Below are positions 17,286-25,915 of a stretch of 64,000 bases of DNA, piece after piece. The notes under the pieces are model-generated. The model did no database searches and had not been told where the DNA came from. It was given only the letters and a program-made list of their open reading frames with translations. The stretch lies in NCBI GenBank assembly GCA_035708205.1, contig DASSSY010000006.1, positions 517,344 to 581,343 on the forward strand. Direction: 5' to 3'. This DNA is from DASSSY01 sp035708205 (lineage in GTDB: Bacteria > Bacteroidota > Bacteroidia > Chitinophagales > Chitinophagaceae). A program made the position numbers and the translations under genes. Each line of letters opens with the position of its first letter. The stretch's first letter is position 1.

Positions 17286-17619
17286 CAAAATGATCTTGTT
17301 TTCTGAAGTGGAGCATAAATTCTGGACTTTTCATAATAAAAGAAAATAGGGTTCGCCATTAATGTTCAGATACCGCCCGGAATGAAATTTCTCTTTAGTT
17401 TTCTAAATACAGGCGCCCGCCCGGCCGTACAGGCCGGCATTTGGGATGAACTATATCAAAACCGCAGAAAGCGCCGTCTTCAAAGCTTGCTTTACCGGCG
17501 GGTGCATTTACAATGTAATCCTGAGCTCAATAAGGATTCCGGGCTTATTAATCATCCGTAATACTCATCCCTTTATTACCTCATCACTTTACCACCTTAT
17601 CACTTAATTTTATTTTTTG
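17286..17619. other. Non-coding gap before the GNAT gene, no supported gene
   Basis: No gene is supported. The stretch includes an AT-rich pair of imperfect tandem units (TTACCTCATCACTT / TACCACCTTATCACTT, about 17577-17605) just before the predicted promoter. Confidence 0.4.
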
Positions 17620-17627
17620 TATCTTTG
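17620..17627 (+). promoter_or_regulatory. -7 promoter element for the GNAT-racemase operon
   Basis: TATCTTTG matches TAnnTTTG. If used, the transcript has an unusually long leader of about 225 nt before the ATG at 17857. Confidence 0.5.
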
Positions 17628-17705
17628 CAAAGCTTCTTTTGAGGCTTTTTCCGGTTTTTGTCGTCGATCAGACGTTTATTTTCATTTACCTAAGTTTCCG
17701 GACAT

Positions 17706-17776
17706 ACCATTCTATGTGAGGAATGGTTTCTCAAAAAACAATTTTCCTGAATAATCCCGGCGTATCCTTGTACGCC
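17706..17776 (+). promoter_or_regulatory. Two hairpins in the long leader of the GNAT gene
   Basis: A perfect 7-bp stem (ACCATTC / GAATGGT, 17706-17727) is followed by a perfect 6-bp stem (GGCGTA / TACGCC, 17759-17776). They lie in the predicted leader. The arrangement does not match any riboswitch I recognise. Confidence 0.35.
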
Positions 17777-17856
17777 TTTCCTACCATTGGAACGGGAGGA
17801 GCTTTCAGGGCATCAATGTTAACCGGCCCTTTTCATTTCGGGCAAAAAGTATTTTT

Positions 17857-18306
17857 ATGGACATCAAATGCTTCAACAAGCAAAACCTGCCTCAATCGGG
17901 GGAAAGGGACGCCATTGCTCAGTTTTTATTTAAACACCTGGAGGCGTACGGCGATCCCGTTAATGATATCAAAAGCTGTATGCGATATGCTCTGTCCGAG
18001 AACGGCAAACCGGGCGGTTTTATCTTAGCCGGCTATGAAAGCGAAAGCGGTCAGTTGGCCAGCGCTGTCGTTGTCAACGAAACCGGCATGGGCGGCTTCA
18101 TTCCTGAAAATATCCTGGTTTATATTGCTACTCACCGGGATTTCAGAGGTAAGGGCATCGGCGGCAAAATGATGCGGGAAGCCCTGCGGACGGCCCAAGG
18201 GGATGTTGCCCTGCACGTTGAGCCGGATAATCCCGCCAGGAGATTATATGAGCAATTGGGGTTTACCAATAAATATCTTGAAATGCGTTATAAAAAGGAG
18301 CAATAA
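17857..18306 (+). CDS. GNAT-family N-acetyltransferase
   Basis: The 149-residue product has the GNAT core: a beta-strand with ILVYIATHRDFRGKGIGGKMMREAL (acetyl-CoA pyrophosphate-binding motif A, R/Q-x-x-G-x-G/A) and a C-terminal ARRLYEQLGFTNK motif B. These enzymes transfer acetyl from acetyl-CoA to an amine. Its stop codon overlaps the start of the racemase-like gene by one nucleotide (TAATG), implying translational coupling, so the substrate may be an amino acid or derivative made by that partner. This pairing is inference; the acceptor is unknown. Confidence 0.88.
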   Translation: MDIKCFNKQNLPQSGERDAIAQFLFKHLEAYGDPVNDIKSCMRYALSENGKPGGFILAGYESESGQLASAVVVNETGMGGFIPENILVYIATHRDFRGKGIGGKMMREALRTAQGDVALHVEPDNPARRLYEQLGFTNKYLEMRYKKEQ

Positions 18307-19436
18307 TGGCGTTCATCACTTTAAATACGCAAAAGCTGCGGGATAATTATCAATATCTCGACAGGCTTTTTAATGACCATAATATTGAATGGTCTGTTGT
18401 CTCAAAATTGCTATGCGGCAACAGGTTATATCTTGAAGAGCTTTTAAAATTACCGGTTCGGCAGGTTTGTGATTCCAGGATATCCAACCTGAAGACCATC
18501 AAATCCATCCGCCCGGATATCGAAACCGTGTATATCAAGCCGCCGGCAAAGAGAAGCATAAGAAGCATTGTGACCTACGCGGATACCAGCTTCAATACCG
18601 AATTCGACACGATCAAGCGCCTTTCCGAAGCTGCCAAGGCCGCCGGAAAGGTCCATAAGATCGTGATCATGATTGAGCTGGGGGAGCTTAGGGAAGGCGT
18701 TATGCGGGAAGAGTTCATTGATTTTTATGAAAGTGTTTTTAAGCTTCCCAATATCAAAGTGGCTGGTATTGGCACTAACCTGACCTGCATGTACGGCATA
18801 TTGCCCAACCATGACAAGCTTATTCAGCTCAGCCTTTACAAGCAACTGGTGGAGGCAAAGTTCAACCGGAAGATTCCTTATGTCTCCGGCGGAGCCTCCG
18901 TAACGATCCCTTTAATAGCGCACAGGCTTTTGCCTGAAGCCGTTAATCATTTTCGTGTAGGCGAAACGCTTTACCTGGGTACCGATGTTTACCACAACAG
19001 GCCCTTTGACAATATGCACAATGACGTCTTTAAATTATTTGCGGAAGTTATTGAGCTGAATGAAAAGCCGGTTGTTCCCCAGGGTGAGTTCGGCTATAAT
19101 CTTAACGGGGAAAAGGCAAGTTTTGATGAAAGCTTATCCGGCGAAACCTCGCAACGGGCCATTGTTGATGTCGGGCTTTTAGATATTGAAGAGGCCCATA
19201 TCCAACCCCGGAATCCTGATATTAAAATTGTGGGCGCCAGTTCGGATATGATCGTCCTGGACCTGAAAGACAATCGTGAAAAAGTCAAAGTGGGCGATTT
19301 AATTGAATTTCACATGGATTATATGGGCGTGTTGCGCGTTATGAATTCAAGCTACGTTGAAAAAAGGATTGAATATGCTGCTTCGGAGAACCAGGCCCGG
19401 TTGGTTAAGCAAGCCTCTTTCAAGCCAATGCCCTGA
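18306..19436 (+). CDS. Alanine/ornithine-racemase-like PLP enzyme
   Basis: The 376-residue product resembles the alanine racemase N-terminal TIM-barrel family, in particular the ornithine-racemase-type branch. The pyridoxal-phosphate lysine is expected at K34 in WSVVSKLLCGN; later blocks are KIVIMIELGELREGV, IGTNLTCMYG and VSGGASVTIPL, followed by a C-terminal beta domain (VGDLIEFHMDYMGVLR). Such enzymes interconvert L- and D-amino acids. It is translationally coupled to the GNAT gene and followed after 49 nt by an FAD-linked oxidase. The exact substrate is not determinable here; the family call is good. Confidence 0.82.
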   Translation: MAFITLNTQKLRDNYQYLDRLFNDHNIEWSVVSKLLCGNRLYLEELLKLPVRQVCDSRISNLKTIKSIRPDIETVYIKPPAKRSIRSIVTYADTSFNTEFDTIKRLSEAAKAAGKVHKIVIMIELGELREGVMREEFIDFYESVFKLPNIKVAGIGTNLTCMYGILPNHDKLIQLSLYKQLVEAKFNRKIPYVSGGASVTIPLIAHRLLPEAVNHFRVGETLYLGTDVYHNRPFDNMHNDVFKLFAEVIELNEKPVVPQGEFGYNLNGEKASFDESLSGETSQRAIVDVGLLDIEEAHIQPRNPDIKIVGASSDMIVLDLKDNREKVKVGDLIEFHMDYMGVLRVMNSSYVEKRIEYAASENQARLVKQASFKPMP

Positions 19437-19485
19437 GGCAAAAGCGTTCGATTTCCTGTAACTTTGGCTATAGAAAAGACCCATT

Positions 19486-20937
19486 ATGTCCTTTAAAAAC
19501 ATTGACGATGACGATATTGCCGCATTTAGCCGTATTCTTGGACCCGGACGTGTTTTGACGGATGAGGAGAATCGCCAAAAGAACAGCCATGACCAGACGG
19601 AGGATTTAAGCCTGTACCCGGATGTTGTCCTGTTGCCCCGGAATACGGAGGATATCCGGCAGGTCATGGCTTATTGTTATGAACGCCATATCGCGGTGAC
19701 GCCGAAAGGGGCGGGGACCGGGTTAAGCGGTGGCGCCATACCCGTATGGGGTGGCGTCAGCCTGGATATGCGTTGCTTGAACAAGATCATCAGGATCGAT
19801 ACGGATAATTTCCAGGTTGTTACCGAGCCGGGAGTGATCACCGAAGTATTGCAGAATGAAGTGGCCGGAAAGGGATTATTCTATCCTGTTGATCCTGCCA
19901 GCCGCGGGTCTTGTTTTATCGGGGGCAATGTCGCGGAGAGCAGCGGGGGCCCTAAGGCCGTAAAATACGGCACGGTAAAAGACTATGTGCTCAACCTGAA
20001 AGCCGTCCTGCCTGACGGCCGTTTAATAGAGACCGGTGCCAATACCCTGAAGAACGCTACAGGTTATGATCTGACCCGGCTGCTTGTCGGCAGTGAAGGT
20101 ACCCTTGCGGTCATTACTGAAATTACTATAAAGCTGTTGCCACTGCCGGAACGGCGATTATTAATCCTCGCGGCCTTTAACAGCGCTGAGAACGCCTGCA
20201 GGGCTGTCAATGCCATTCTCAATGCCGGCATTATTCCTTCGGCTTTAGAGTTTATGGAAAAAGACGCCCTGGTTTGCGCCCAGCAGTATTTGGGCGAGAG
20301 CCCGGTATCCGTTCCTGATGAGGTGCAGGCTCATTTACTCATTGAAGTGGACGGATGGGATATGGACATGCTTTTGAAGCAGGCGGAAGCCATTGCTGAA
20401 GCTCTCCGGCCCCTGACGGACGAGGATATGTTATTGGCTGAGGACGGGCAGCAACAGGAAGTGTTATGGAAGTTAAGGCGGGTTGTAGGTGAAGCCGCCA
20501 AAAAATCCTCGATCTATAAGGAGGAAGATACGGTTGTCCCCAGGGCCTGCCTGCCGGAGCTCCTGGCCTATGTAAAAGCGGTTGGGAAAAAATACGGGTT
20601 CCGATCCATTTGTTACGGCCATGCCGGCGACGGGAACCTGCATGTCAATATCCTGAAAGAAGGTTTGTCAGACCGGGAATGGCGGGAAGAGATTCCTAAA
20701 GCTATCCGGGAGATCTTTGTATTCGTCAAGCAAAAGGGCGGTACGATTTCGGGTGAGCACGGCATCGGTTATGTCCAGAAAGAGTATATGGATATTGCTT
20801 TCCCGGCGCAGACCCTGTCGCTGATGAAGAGCATAAAACATGTATTTGACCCTAAGGGTATTTTGAACCCGGGAAAGATATTCCCCGAAGAAACGGATCA
20901 GATACCCGGTGCGGGAAGCGACAGATGTATTGACTAA
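19486..20937 (+). CDS. GlcD-type FAD-linked oxidase (glycolate / D-lactate dehydrogenase-like)
   Basis: The 483-residue product has a vanillyl-alcohol-oxidase-type FAD domain with PKGAGTGLSGGAIP and DPASRGSCFIGGNVAESSGG. The C-terminal FAD-oxidase domain carries CYGHAGDGNLHVNI and a final GTISGEHGIGYVQKEY signature. Proteins of this layout oxidise D-2-hydroxyacids (glycolate, D-lactate, D-2-hydroxyglutarate) and pass electrons to quinone or ETF. Position after the racemase-like gene suggests shared D-stereoisomer chemistry, but that is speculative. It overlaps the convergent glycosyltransferase gene by 4 nt. Confidence 0.9.
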   Translation: MSFKNIDDDDIAAFSRILGPGRVLTDEENRQKNSHDQTEDLSLYPDVVLLPRNTEDIRQVMAYCYERHIAVTPKGAGTGLSGGAIPVWGGVSLDMRCLNKIIRIDTDNFQVVTEPGVITEVLQNEVAGKGLFYPVDPASRGSCFIGGNVAESSGGPKAVKYGTVKDYVLNLKAVLPDGRLIETGANTLKNATGYDLTRLLVGSEGTLAVITEITIKLLPLPERRLLILAAFNSAENACRAVNAILNAGIIPSALEFMEKDALVCAQQYLGESPVSVPDEVQAHLLIEVDGWDMDMLLKQAEAIAEALRPLTDEDMLLAEDGQQQEVLWKLRRVVGEAAKKSSIYKEEDTVVPRACLPELLAYVKAVGKKYGFRSICYGHAGDGNLHVNILKEGLSDREWREEIPKAIREIFVFVKQKGGTISGEHGIGYVQKEYMDIAFPAQTLSLMKSIKHVFDPKGILNPGKIFPEETDQIPGAGSDRCID

Positions 20938-21968
20938 AACTCCAGGTCCGAAAACTTGCGGATCCCTTTCAGGAAATAGGCCACGACAATGCTGCCGGGA
21001 TACAGCCCTTCCGTATTTGCGGCGGCATGCCCTGAAGAAGTTTTCGCGGCCTTTCTTTTCTTCGTCCAGAACCTTAGCTTACCAAAGAACCGCCAGTGTG
21101 CTTTGATCACGGCAAGGGTTAATTTGTATTGGCCTTTTAACAGGAACTGCAGGCCGGCAATGCCGTCTAATATAAGCCTGAGCGGTATCAGCCAGGTCAG
21201 CCGGGCTTTACGTTCATTCTTCCAAAGCAGGATGAGGTTATTGCGGAAGTTATAAAATGTTTTGGCGGGACTGCCATAGGTGATGACACTGCCACCCACA
21301 TGAAAAACTGTGCTTCCGGCCACGTAGCCAATGCGGTAGCCGGCATTTTTCAACCGCCAGCAAAGATCCACTTCCTCCATATGCGATACGAGATCGGCAT
21401 CTAAACCGCCCACTTCATGATAGGCTTCCGCGCGCAGCACCAGGCAGCCCCCCGAAGCCCAAAATACCGGGCAATCGTCATCATATTGCCCTTCATCTTT
21501 TTCTAGGGTCTCAAACAGGCGGCCACGGCAAAAGAGATAGCCCAGGCTATCCTTGAACCCTCCGGCGGCGCCGGCGTATTCAAAATAAGCTTTGTCTTTG
21601 TAGTAGCGGATCTTAGGTTGACAGGCGGCCATTTCCGGATGCTGCTCCATTGCGGCCAGCAATGGGGGGAACCAGCCTGGCGTGACCTCAAAATCAGCGC
21701 TCAACAGAATATAATAAGCGGCATTGATCTGTTGAAGGGCCTGGGCGTAGCCCCAGGCAAATCCATGGTTTTCGGTCAGTTGAATGAGCCGGACGGAAGG
21801 AAAATTTTGCCGGATATAGGCCGAGGTGTCATCCGGTGAAGCATGGTCTACCACGTAAACATCGTAGCCTGAGAAAGCCTCTGAAACAATTAGCGGTAAA
21901 AATAACTCATGCCATTTCCTGCTGTTGTAAGTTAAGATAACGACAGCGGCCTTATTGGATCCAGCCAT
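20934..21968 (-). CDS. Family 2 glycosyltransferase
   Basis: The product (344 residues from MAGSNKAAV) begins with the GT-A fold signature VVILTYNSRKWHELF, has DHASPDDTSAYI, the DxD-like LSADFEVTPGW and the acceptor-side DADLVSHMEEVDLCWRLKNAGYR. The C-terminal third contains amphipathic/hydrophobic stretches such as LTWLIPLRLILDGIAGLQFLL, which may bind the membrane. It is a rhamnosyl- or glucosyl-transferase-like enzyme for surface polysaccharide or glycolipid; donor and acceptor are unknown. I prefer this Met over one nine codons upstream because it begins the conserved domain directly. Confidence 0.9.
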   Translation of the reverse strand: MAGSNKAAVVILTYNSRKWHELFLPLIVSEAFSGYDVYVVDHASPDDTSAYIRQNFPSVRLIQLTENHGFAWGYAQALQQINAAYYILLSADFEVTPGWFPPLLAAMEQHPEMAACQPKIRYYKDKAYFEYAGAAGGFKDSLGYLFCRGRLFETLEKDEGQYDDDCPVFWASGGCLVLRAEAYHEVGGLDADLVSHMEEVDLCWRLKNAGYRIGYVAGSTVFHVGGSVITYGSPAKTFYNFRNNLILLWKNERKARLTWLIPLRLILDGIAGLQFLLKGQYKLTLAVIKAHWRFFGKLRFWTKKRKAAKTSSGHAAANTEGLYPGSIVVAYFLKGIRKFSDLEF

Positions 21969-22003
21969 TAAATAGGGGATTAGAAATATCCGCAAAAGCG
22001 GGA

Positions 22004-22216
22004 TTACTCGTACTTTGGATTATACAAGGTGCTGGACTGCACTTTTACGCTCTTGCCGGAGTCATCATAACGGTGGCACCATAAGCTGTATCCGACGGCA
22101 ATCAGAAATGCGAAATAGCCAAAAAAGCTCAGTAGAAAATAAAACCGGGAAGTAGAAGTCTTGGATGTTTTGATATCCAATTCATTGTCAATCAATGGTA
22201 ATTTCTTGTTTTCCAT
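22004..22216 (-). CDS. Small single-pass membrane protein
   Basis: A 70-residue product with a charged N-terminus, one predicted membrane helix (FYFLLSFFGYFAFLIAVGYSLW, about residues 26-47) and a short hydrophilic tail. No family is recognised. It lies 35 nt upstream of the glycosyltransferase start in the same direction, so the two are probably co-transcribed. It may help anchor or regulate that enzyme; this is inference from position only. Confidence 0.6.
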   Translation of the reverse strand: MENKKLPLIDNELDIKTSKTSTSRFYFLLSFFGYFAFLIAVGYSLWCHRYDDSGKSVKVQSSTLYNPKYE

Positions 22217-22367
22217 GAAATTTATCTATTAAACGCCTGTAAAGGCATAAAGGATAACGCAAAAGTCCGCATTTTTCGGCAATAAACCAACAGGAATCGT
22301 GCGTTGTTGAAAAAAATATACTGAAAACTTATTTTCGGGATAAAACGCAGTTGCCGTACATTTGTTG

Positions 22368-22375
22368 TATCTTTG
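22368..22375 (+). promoter_or_regulatory. -7 promoter element of queA
   Basis: TATCTTTG matches TAnnTTTG and lies 52 nt upstream of the queA ATG. No preQ1-type structure was noticed in the leader. Confidence 0.55.
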
Positions 22376-22427
22376 CACGTTTTTAATATTTTCCAATCTT
22401 CACAATTTTAAGCATATCCTGTAAGAT

Positions 22428-23477
22428 ATGAAGCTATCCCAGTTTAAGTTTGATCTTCCCATCAATTTAATCGCGCAGCATCCTGCCACTCACCGTGATG
22501 AAAGCCGGCTGATGGTGGTACACAAAGACACCGGAAAAATCGAGCATAAGGTATTTAAGGACATCATCAATTATTTCGACGATAAGGATGTCATGGTGGT
22601 CAACAACACCAAAGTATTCCCGGCGCGCCTTTACGGCCGTAAAGAAAAAACGGGCGCCCGCATTGAGGTTTTTCTGCTCAGGGAACTCAACAAGCCCAAA
22701 AGGCTTTGGGACGTTATCGTTGATCCGGCCCGGAAGATCCGCGTGGGCAACAAGCTTTACTTTGGTGATAATGACGAACTGGTGGCTGAAGTGATCGACA
22801 ATACCACGTCCCGGGGACGCACCATCCGTTTTTTATTTGACGGAGACGACGCGGAGTACAAAGCCGTCCTGGAAAGCATGGGCGAAACGCCGTTGCCAAA
22901 ATTCATTAAACGCCAGCCAACGGAAGAGGACAAAGAACGTTATCAAACGGTTTATGCCAAATATGAAGGCGCCGTGGCTGCGCCAACCGCCGGTCTGCAT
23001 TTTAGCCGCGAGCTGATCAAACGCCTGGAGATCGAGGGCGTCAAGTTTGCGGAAGTGACCTTACATACCAGCCTGGGCACTTTCCGTCCCATTGAAGTGG
23101 AAGACCTGAGTAAGCATAAAATGGACGCGGAGTATTTTCGTATTGACGAATATGCCTGCTCGGTGGTCAACGAAGGCCTGATGAATAATCGTAAGGTTTG
23201 TGCCGTGGGCACTACGACTTTAAGAGCCTTGGAGAGTTCCGTGACTTCGCGGAACCTGCTAAAACCCGCCGATACCTGGACCAATCTTTTTATTCATCCA
23301 CCTTACAATTTGGCCATTGCCAATTCGCTGATCACGAATTTTCATTTGCCGAAAACAAGCCTGATGATAACCGTGGCCGCGTTTGCAGGCTATGACCTCG
23401 TGATGGAGGCCTACCAGACAGCTATTAAAGAGAAATACCGTTTCTTTAGCTATGGCGATGCGATGCTGATTATCTAA
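22428..23477 (+). CDS. queA: S-adenosylmethionine:tRNA ribosyltransferase-isomerase
   Basis: The 349-residue product performs the penultimate step of queuosine synthesis, transferring and isomerising the ribose of SAM onto preQ1 in tRNA. The N-terminus MKLSQFKFDLPINLIAQHPA is diagnostic, as are PARLYGRKEKTGARIEVFLL, VAAPTAGLHFS, VTLHTSLGTFRPIEVED and the closing FFSYGDAMLI. Length is typical. It is monocistronic, with its own promoter and a terminator 20 nt downstream. Confidence 0.97.
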   Translation: MKLSQFKFDLPINLIAQHPATHRDESRLMVVHKDTGKIEHKVFKDIINYFDDKDVMVVNNTKVFPARLYGRKEKTGARIEVFLLRELNKPKRLWDVIVDPARKIRVGNKLYFGDNDELVAEVIDNTTSRGRTIRFLFDGDDAEYKAVLESMGETPLPKFIKRQPTEEDKERYQTVYAKYEGAVAAPTAGLHFSRELIKRLEIEGVKFAEVTLHTSLGTFRPIEVEDLSKHKMDAEYFRIDEYACSVVNEGLMNNRKVCAVGTTTLRALESSVTSRNLLKPADTWTNLFIHPPYNLAIANSLITNFHLPKTSLMITVAAFAGYDLVMEAYQTAIKEKYRFFSYGDAMLII

Positions 23478-23496
23478 AATAAAAGGGACTTACAGG

Positions 23497-23532
23497 AAAA
23501 ACGACAATCCGGAAAGGGTTGTCGTTTTTTTT
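23497..23532 (+). terminator. Intrinsic terminator after queA
   Basis: Arms AAACGACAA and TTGTCGTTT form a clean stem followed by a run of T. Confidence 0.85.
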
Positions 23533-24080
23533 GGTCATTTGATCGGCTATGTAGCGATGATCGCCGGCCAATAGCTGGCGGATAAATATCTACGACTTGT
23601 TTAAGGCACATTTCCAGTAATGCATTTAGATGCTTAAAAGTATTACTTATGCTAATTTTGCCAATAATTGGTCAGCGTGCTTCAACTTGCTGTACGCTGG
23701 ATTTCAGCTGACGATTGATCATTCTGGGAGAGTCGGCACCTTCCCGTTTTTTGAAAATAGAAGCTTGGGGCCGGAAGTGTGCGAAGGCCAACGGAACGCG
23801 TGGGGCTATCTGTTTTCGGCCGGTATTATTACTATTAAACGACACCGTTATGCTATTGAGGTCTTATGCCTGGCATCGCCTCTCTCGTAGCATTCAATGG
23901 AATATGGTAACCGCTAATTTCAAATGCTTACAGCATGGTATCTGATTGTAGGGTTTTGTAATGTGAGGAAGCGCGTTTTGAAGCTTCGTCATGGACATCC
24001 GGTACTGGAGACACACGTGCCATTTATATCAAAATGATATGACTTTTACCCGTATCAGCAAAAGTTAAAATGACACAGAC
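23533..24080. other. Gap between queA and carB, no supported gene
   Basis: An 86-codon plus-strand frame (23630-23890) shows no recognisable domain, signal or membrane segment. I searched both strands by eye for remnants of the missing C-terminal half of CarB and found none. The stretch may be decayed sequence. Confidence 0.4.
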
Positions 24081-24081
24081 A

Positions 24082-24118
24082 AAAGCCACTTCAGCAGTCA
24101 TAACGCTGAAGTGGCTTT
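24082..24118. terminator. Bidirectional terminator at the 3' end of carB
   Basis: A perfect 14-bp stem (arms AAAGCCACTTCAGC / GCTGAAGTGGCTTT) has an A-run on one side and a T-run on the other, so it can end transcription in both directions. Confidence 0.85.
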
Positions 24119-24148
24119 TTGATATTTTATGGAAGAAAACGCCGTTGC

Positions 24149-25810
24149 TTATCCTTCAATGGCTTTTTGCTCAAAAGTGCTGTAGAAATAAGGGGTCTTG
24201 GCTTCAAACTCTGCGCTGCAGGTGTCCACCATTTTATAAATCCTCATGATACCGGCTCTTTTGCGGTGTTCGTAAACTTCTTCCGGTGTACAATCTTTAA
24301 TTAACCCGGCGATCTGTTCATCGCTAAAGCCCATTTGCTTGGCCTGCAGCAACAAATCATTGGGTAATTTCTCAAGGTGATGATATTCCTTAATTTTCTG
24401 TTCCATATTCACGATATCCCGGATCTGGTAAAGGAACCAACGGTCGATATAGGTTAACTCACGAAGCTTTTTGATAGAGATACCCATTTCAAGCGCTTCT
24501 TTAATACGGAACACCCTGTCCCAGGTCGGGCGTTTCAGGTATTCGATTAATTCATCCGGGCGCATTTGGCTGCGGCTGATGGAAGACAAGCCGATGGCAT
24601 TATTTTCCAGGCTTTGACAGGCCTTTTGCAAAGCTTCGGGAAAGGTGCGGCCAATGGCCATGACCTCACCTACGGATTTCATCTGCAGGCCTAAAGTATC
24701 GTCGGCGCCCTTGAATTTATCGAAATTCCATCGGGGGATTTTAACGATCACATAATCCAATGCCGGTTCAAAATATGCGGAAGTAGTTTGGGTGATCTGG
24801 TTTTTCAGCTCATCTAAAGTATAGCCGATGGCTAATTTGGCTGCGATCTTAGCGATCGGGTAGCCGGTTGCTTTAGAGGCCAGGGCTGAAGAACGGCTTA
24901 CACGGGGATTAATTTCGATGACGATGATTTCTTCGGTTTCCGGGTTAATGGCGAACTGGATATTACAGCCCCCGGCGAAATTTCCCAGGTCCCGCATCAT
25001 CCTTACGCCGGTATCGCGCATCAGCTGGTAAGCTGTATCGCTCAGGGTCATGGCCGGGGCGACGGTAATGCTGTCGCCGGTATGAATGCCCATCGGGTCG
25101 AAGTTCTCAACGGTACAGATCACCACCACATTGTCGGCGGCATCACGCATCAGCTCCAGCTCGTATTCTTTCCAGCCAAAAAGCGCTTTTTCCACCAATA
25201 CTTCATGCATGGGTGAGGCTTTCAGGCCCCTGTCTAAAGCACTGTCCAATTCTTCATGATTCATGGCAAATCCGCCACCTGTCCCTCCCAATGTGAAAGA
25301 AGGGCGGATAACGATGGGAAGTCCCAGCTCCTGGGCGATCTCTTTACCTTCCAATAGTGAGTTGGCGGCCCTTGCCGGTGCCACGGGAATGCTCATCTCA
25401 ATCATCCACTGGCGGAACAGTTCCCTGTCTTCCGCCTTATCAATAGCATCGATATCCACGCCAATCAGCCGGACATTATGATTTTCCCAAATGCCCAGCT
25501 CGCCGCATTCCTTGGCTAAGTTCAAGGCCGTTTGGCCGCCCATGGTCGGCAGAACGGCGTCAATTTCATTTTCTTCCAAGATCTTTTCAATGCTTTCCGG
25601 ATTAAGCGGCAACAGGTAGATCTTATCGGCCACCACTTTATCGGTCATGATCGTTGCCGGGTTGGAATTGATCAAGATAACCTTAATCCCCTCTTCGCGC
25701 AGGCTTCGGGATGCCTGGGAGCCGGAGTAGTCAAATTCGCAGGCCTGGCCAATGATAATGGGGCCCGAACCGATGATCAAAATGGATTTTATGGAAGTGT
25801 CTAATGGCAT
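24149..25810 (-). CDS. carB: Carbamoyl-phosphate synthase large chain, N-terminal half only
   Basis: The 553-residue product matches the carboxyphosphate half plus oligomerisation domain of CarB. It shows IKSILIIGSGPIIIGQACEFDYSG, the ATP-grasp blocks PIVIRPSFTLGGTGGG and VEKALFGWKEYELE, and NPRVSRSSALASKATGYPIA. The helical RRELTYIDRWF-type segment (here LRELTYIDRWFLYQI) leads to VDTCSAEFEAKTPYFYSTFE. It stops where the E. coli protein passes from residue about 553 into the second ATP-grasp half. A strong terminator follows at once, so this is a stable split gene rather than a fresh frameshift. The partner half and carA must lie elsewhere. Confidence 0.92.
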   Translation of the reverse strand: MPLDTSIKSILIIGSGPIIIGQACEFDYSGSQASRSLREEGIKVILINSNPATIMTDKVVADKIYLLPLNPESIEKILEENEIDAVLPTMGGQTALNLAKECGELGIWENHNVRLIGVDIDAIDKAEDRELFRQWMIEMSIPVAPARAANSLLEGKEIAQELGLPIVIRPSFTLGGTGGGFAMNHEELDSALDRGLKASPMHEVLVEKALFGWKEYELELMRDAADNVVVICTVENFDPMGIHTGDSITVAPAMTLSDTAYQLMRDTGVRMMRDLGNFAGGCNIQFAINPETEEIIVIEINPRVSRSSALASKATGYPIAKIAAKLAIGYTLDELKNQITQTTSAYFEPALDYVIVKIPRWNFDKFKGADDTLGLQMKSVGEVMAIGRTFPEALQKACQSLENNAIGLSSISRSQMRPDELIEYLKRPTWDRVFRIKEALEMGISIKKLRELTYIDRWFLYQIRDIVNMEQKIKEYHHLEKLPNDLLLQAKQMGFSDEQIAGLIKDCTPEEVYEHRKRAGIMRIYKMVDTCSAEFEAKTPYFYSTFEQKAIEG

Positions 25811-25857
25811 GATATGAAATTATACAATAACAAACGGGAAAATAATTTTTCCGGCTG

Positions 25858-25865
25858 CAAAAGTA
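25858..25865 (-). promoter_or_regulatory. -7 promoter element of the carB half gene
   Basis: On the minus strand this reads TACTTTTG (TAnnTTTG), giving a leader of about 40 nt before the ATG at 25810. Confidence 0.5.
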
Positions 25866-25877
25866 AGAAAAGCTAAG

Positions 25878-25908
25878 GGCATTCTGTAATTTTCTTACGG
25901 AATGCCCC
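25878..25908 (-). terminator. Hairpin terminator between the T9SS pseudogene and carB
   Basis: GGGCATTCTGTAA pairs with TTACGGAATGCCC over 13 bp (one wobble). On the minus strand a T-rich stretch follows, so it probably ended transcription of the now-decayed gene. Confidence 0.6.
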
Positions 25909-25915
25909 TGAAGGG

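Noticed and set aside
17723..18028. Plus-strand frame overlapping the GNAT gene
   Set aside because: It is the out-of-frame reading of the leader and the GNAT gene, whose own frame carries clear GNAT motifs.
23630..23890. 86-codon frame between queA and carB
   Set aside because: No domain, signal, membrane segment or start context; no similarity recognised on either strand.
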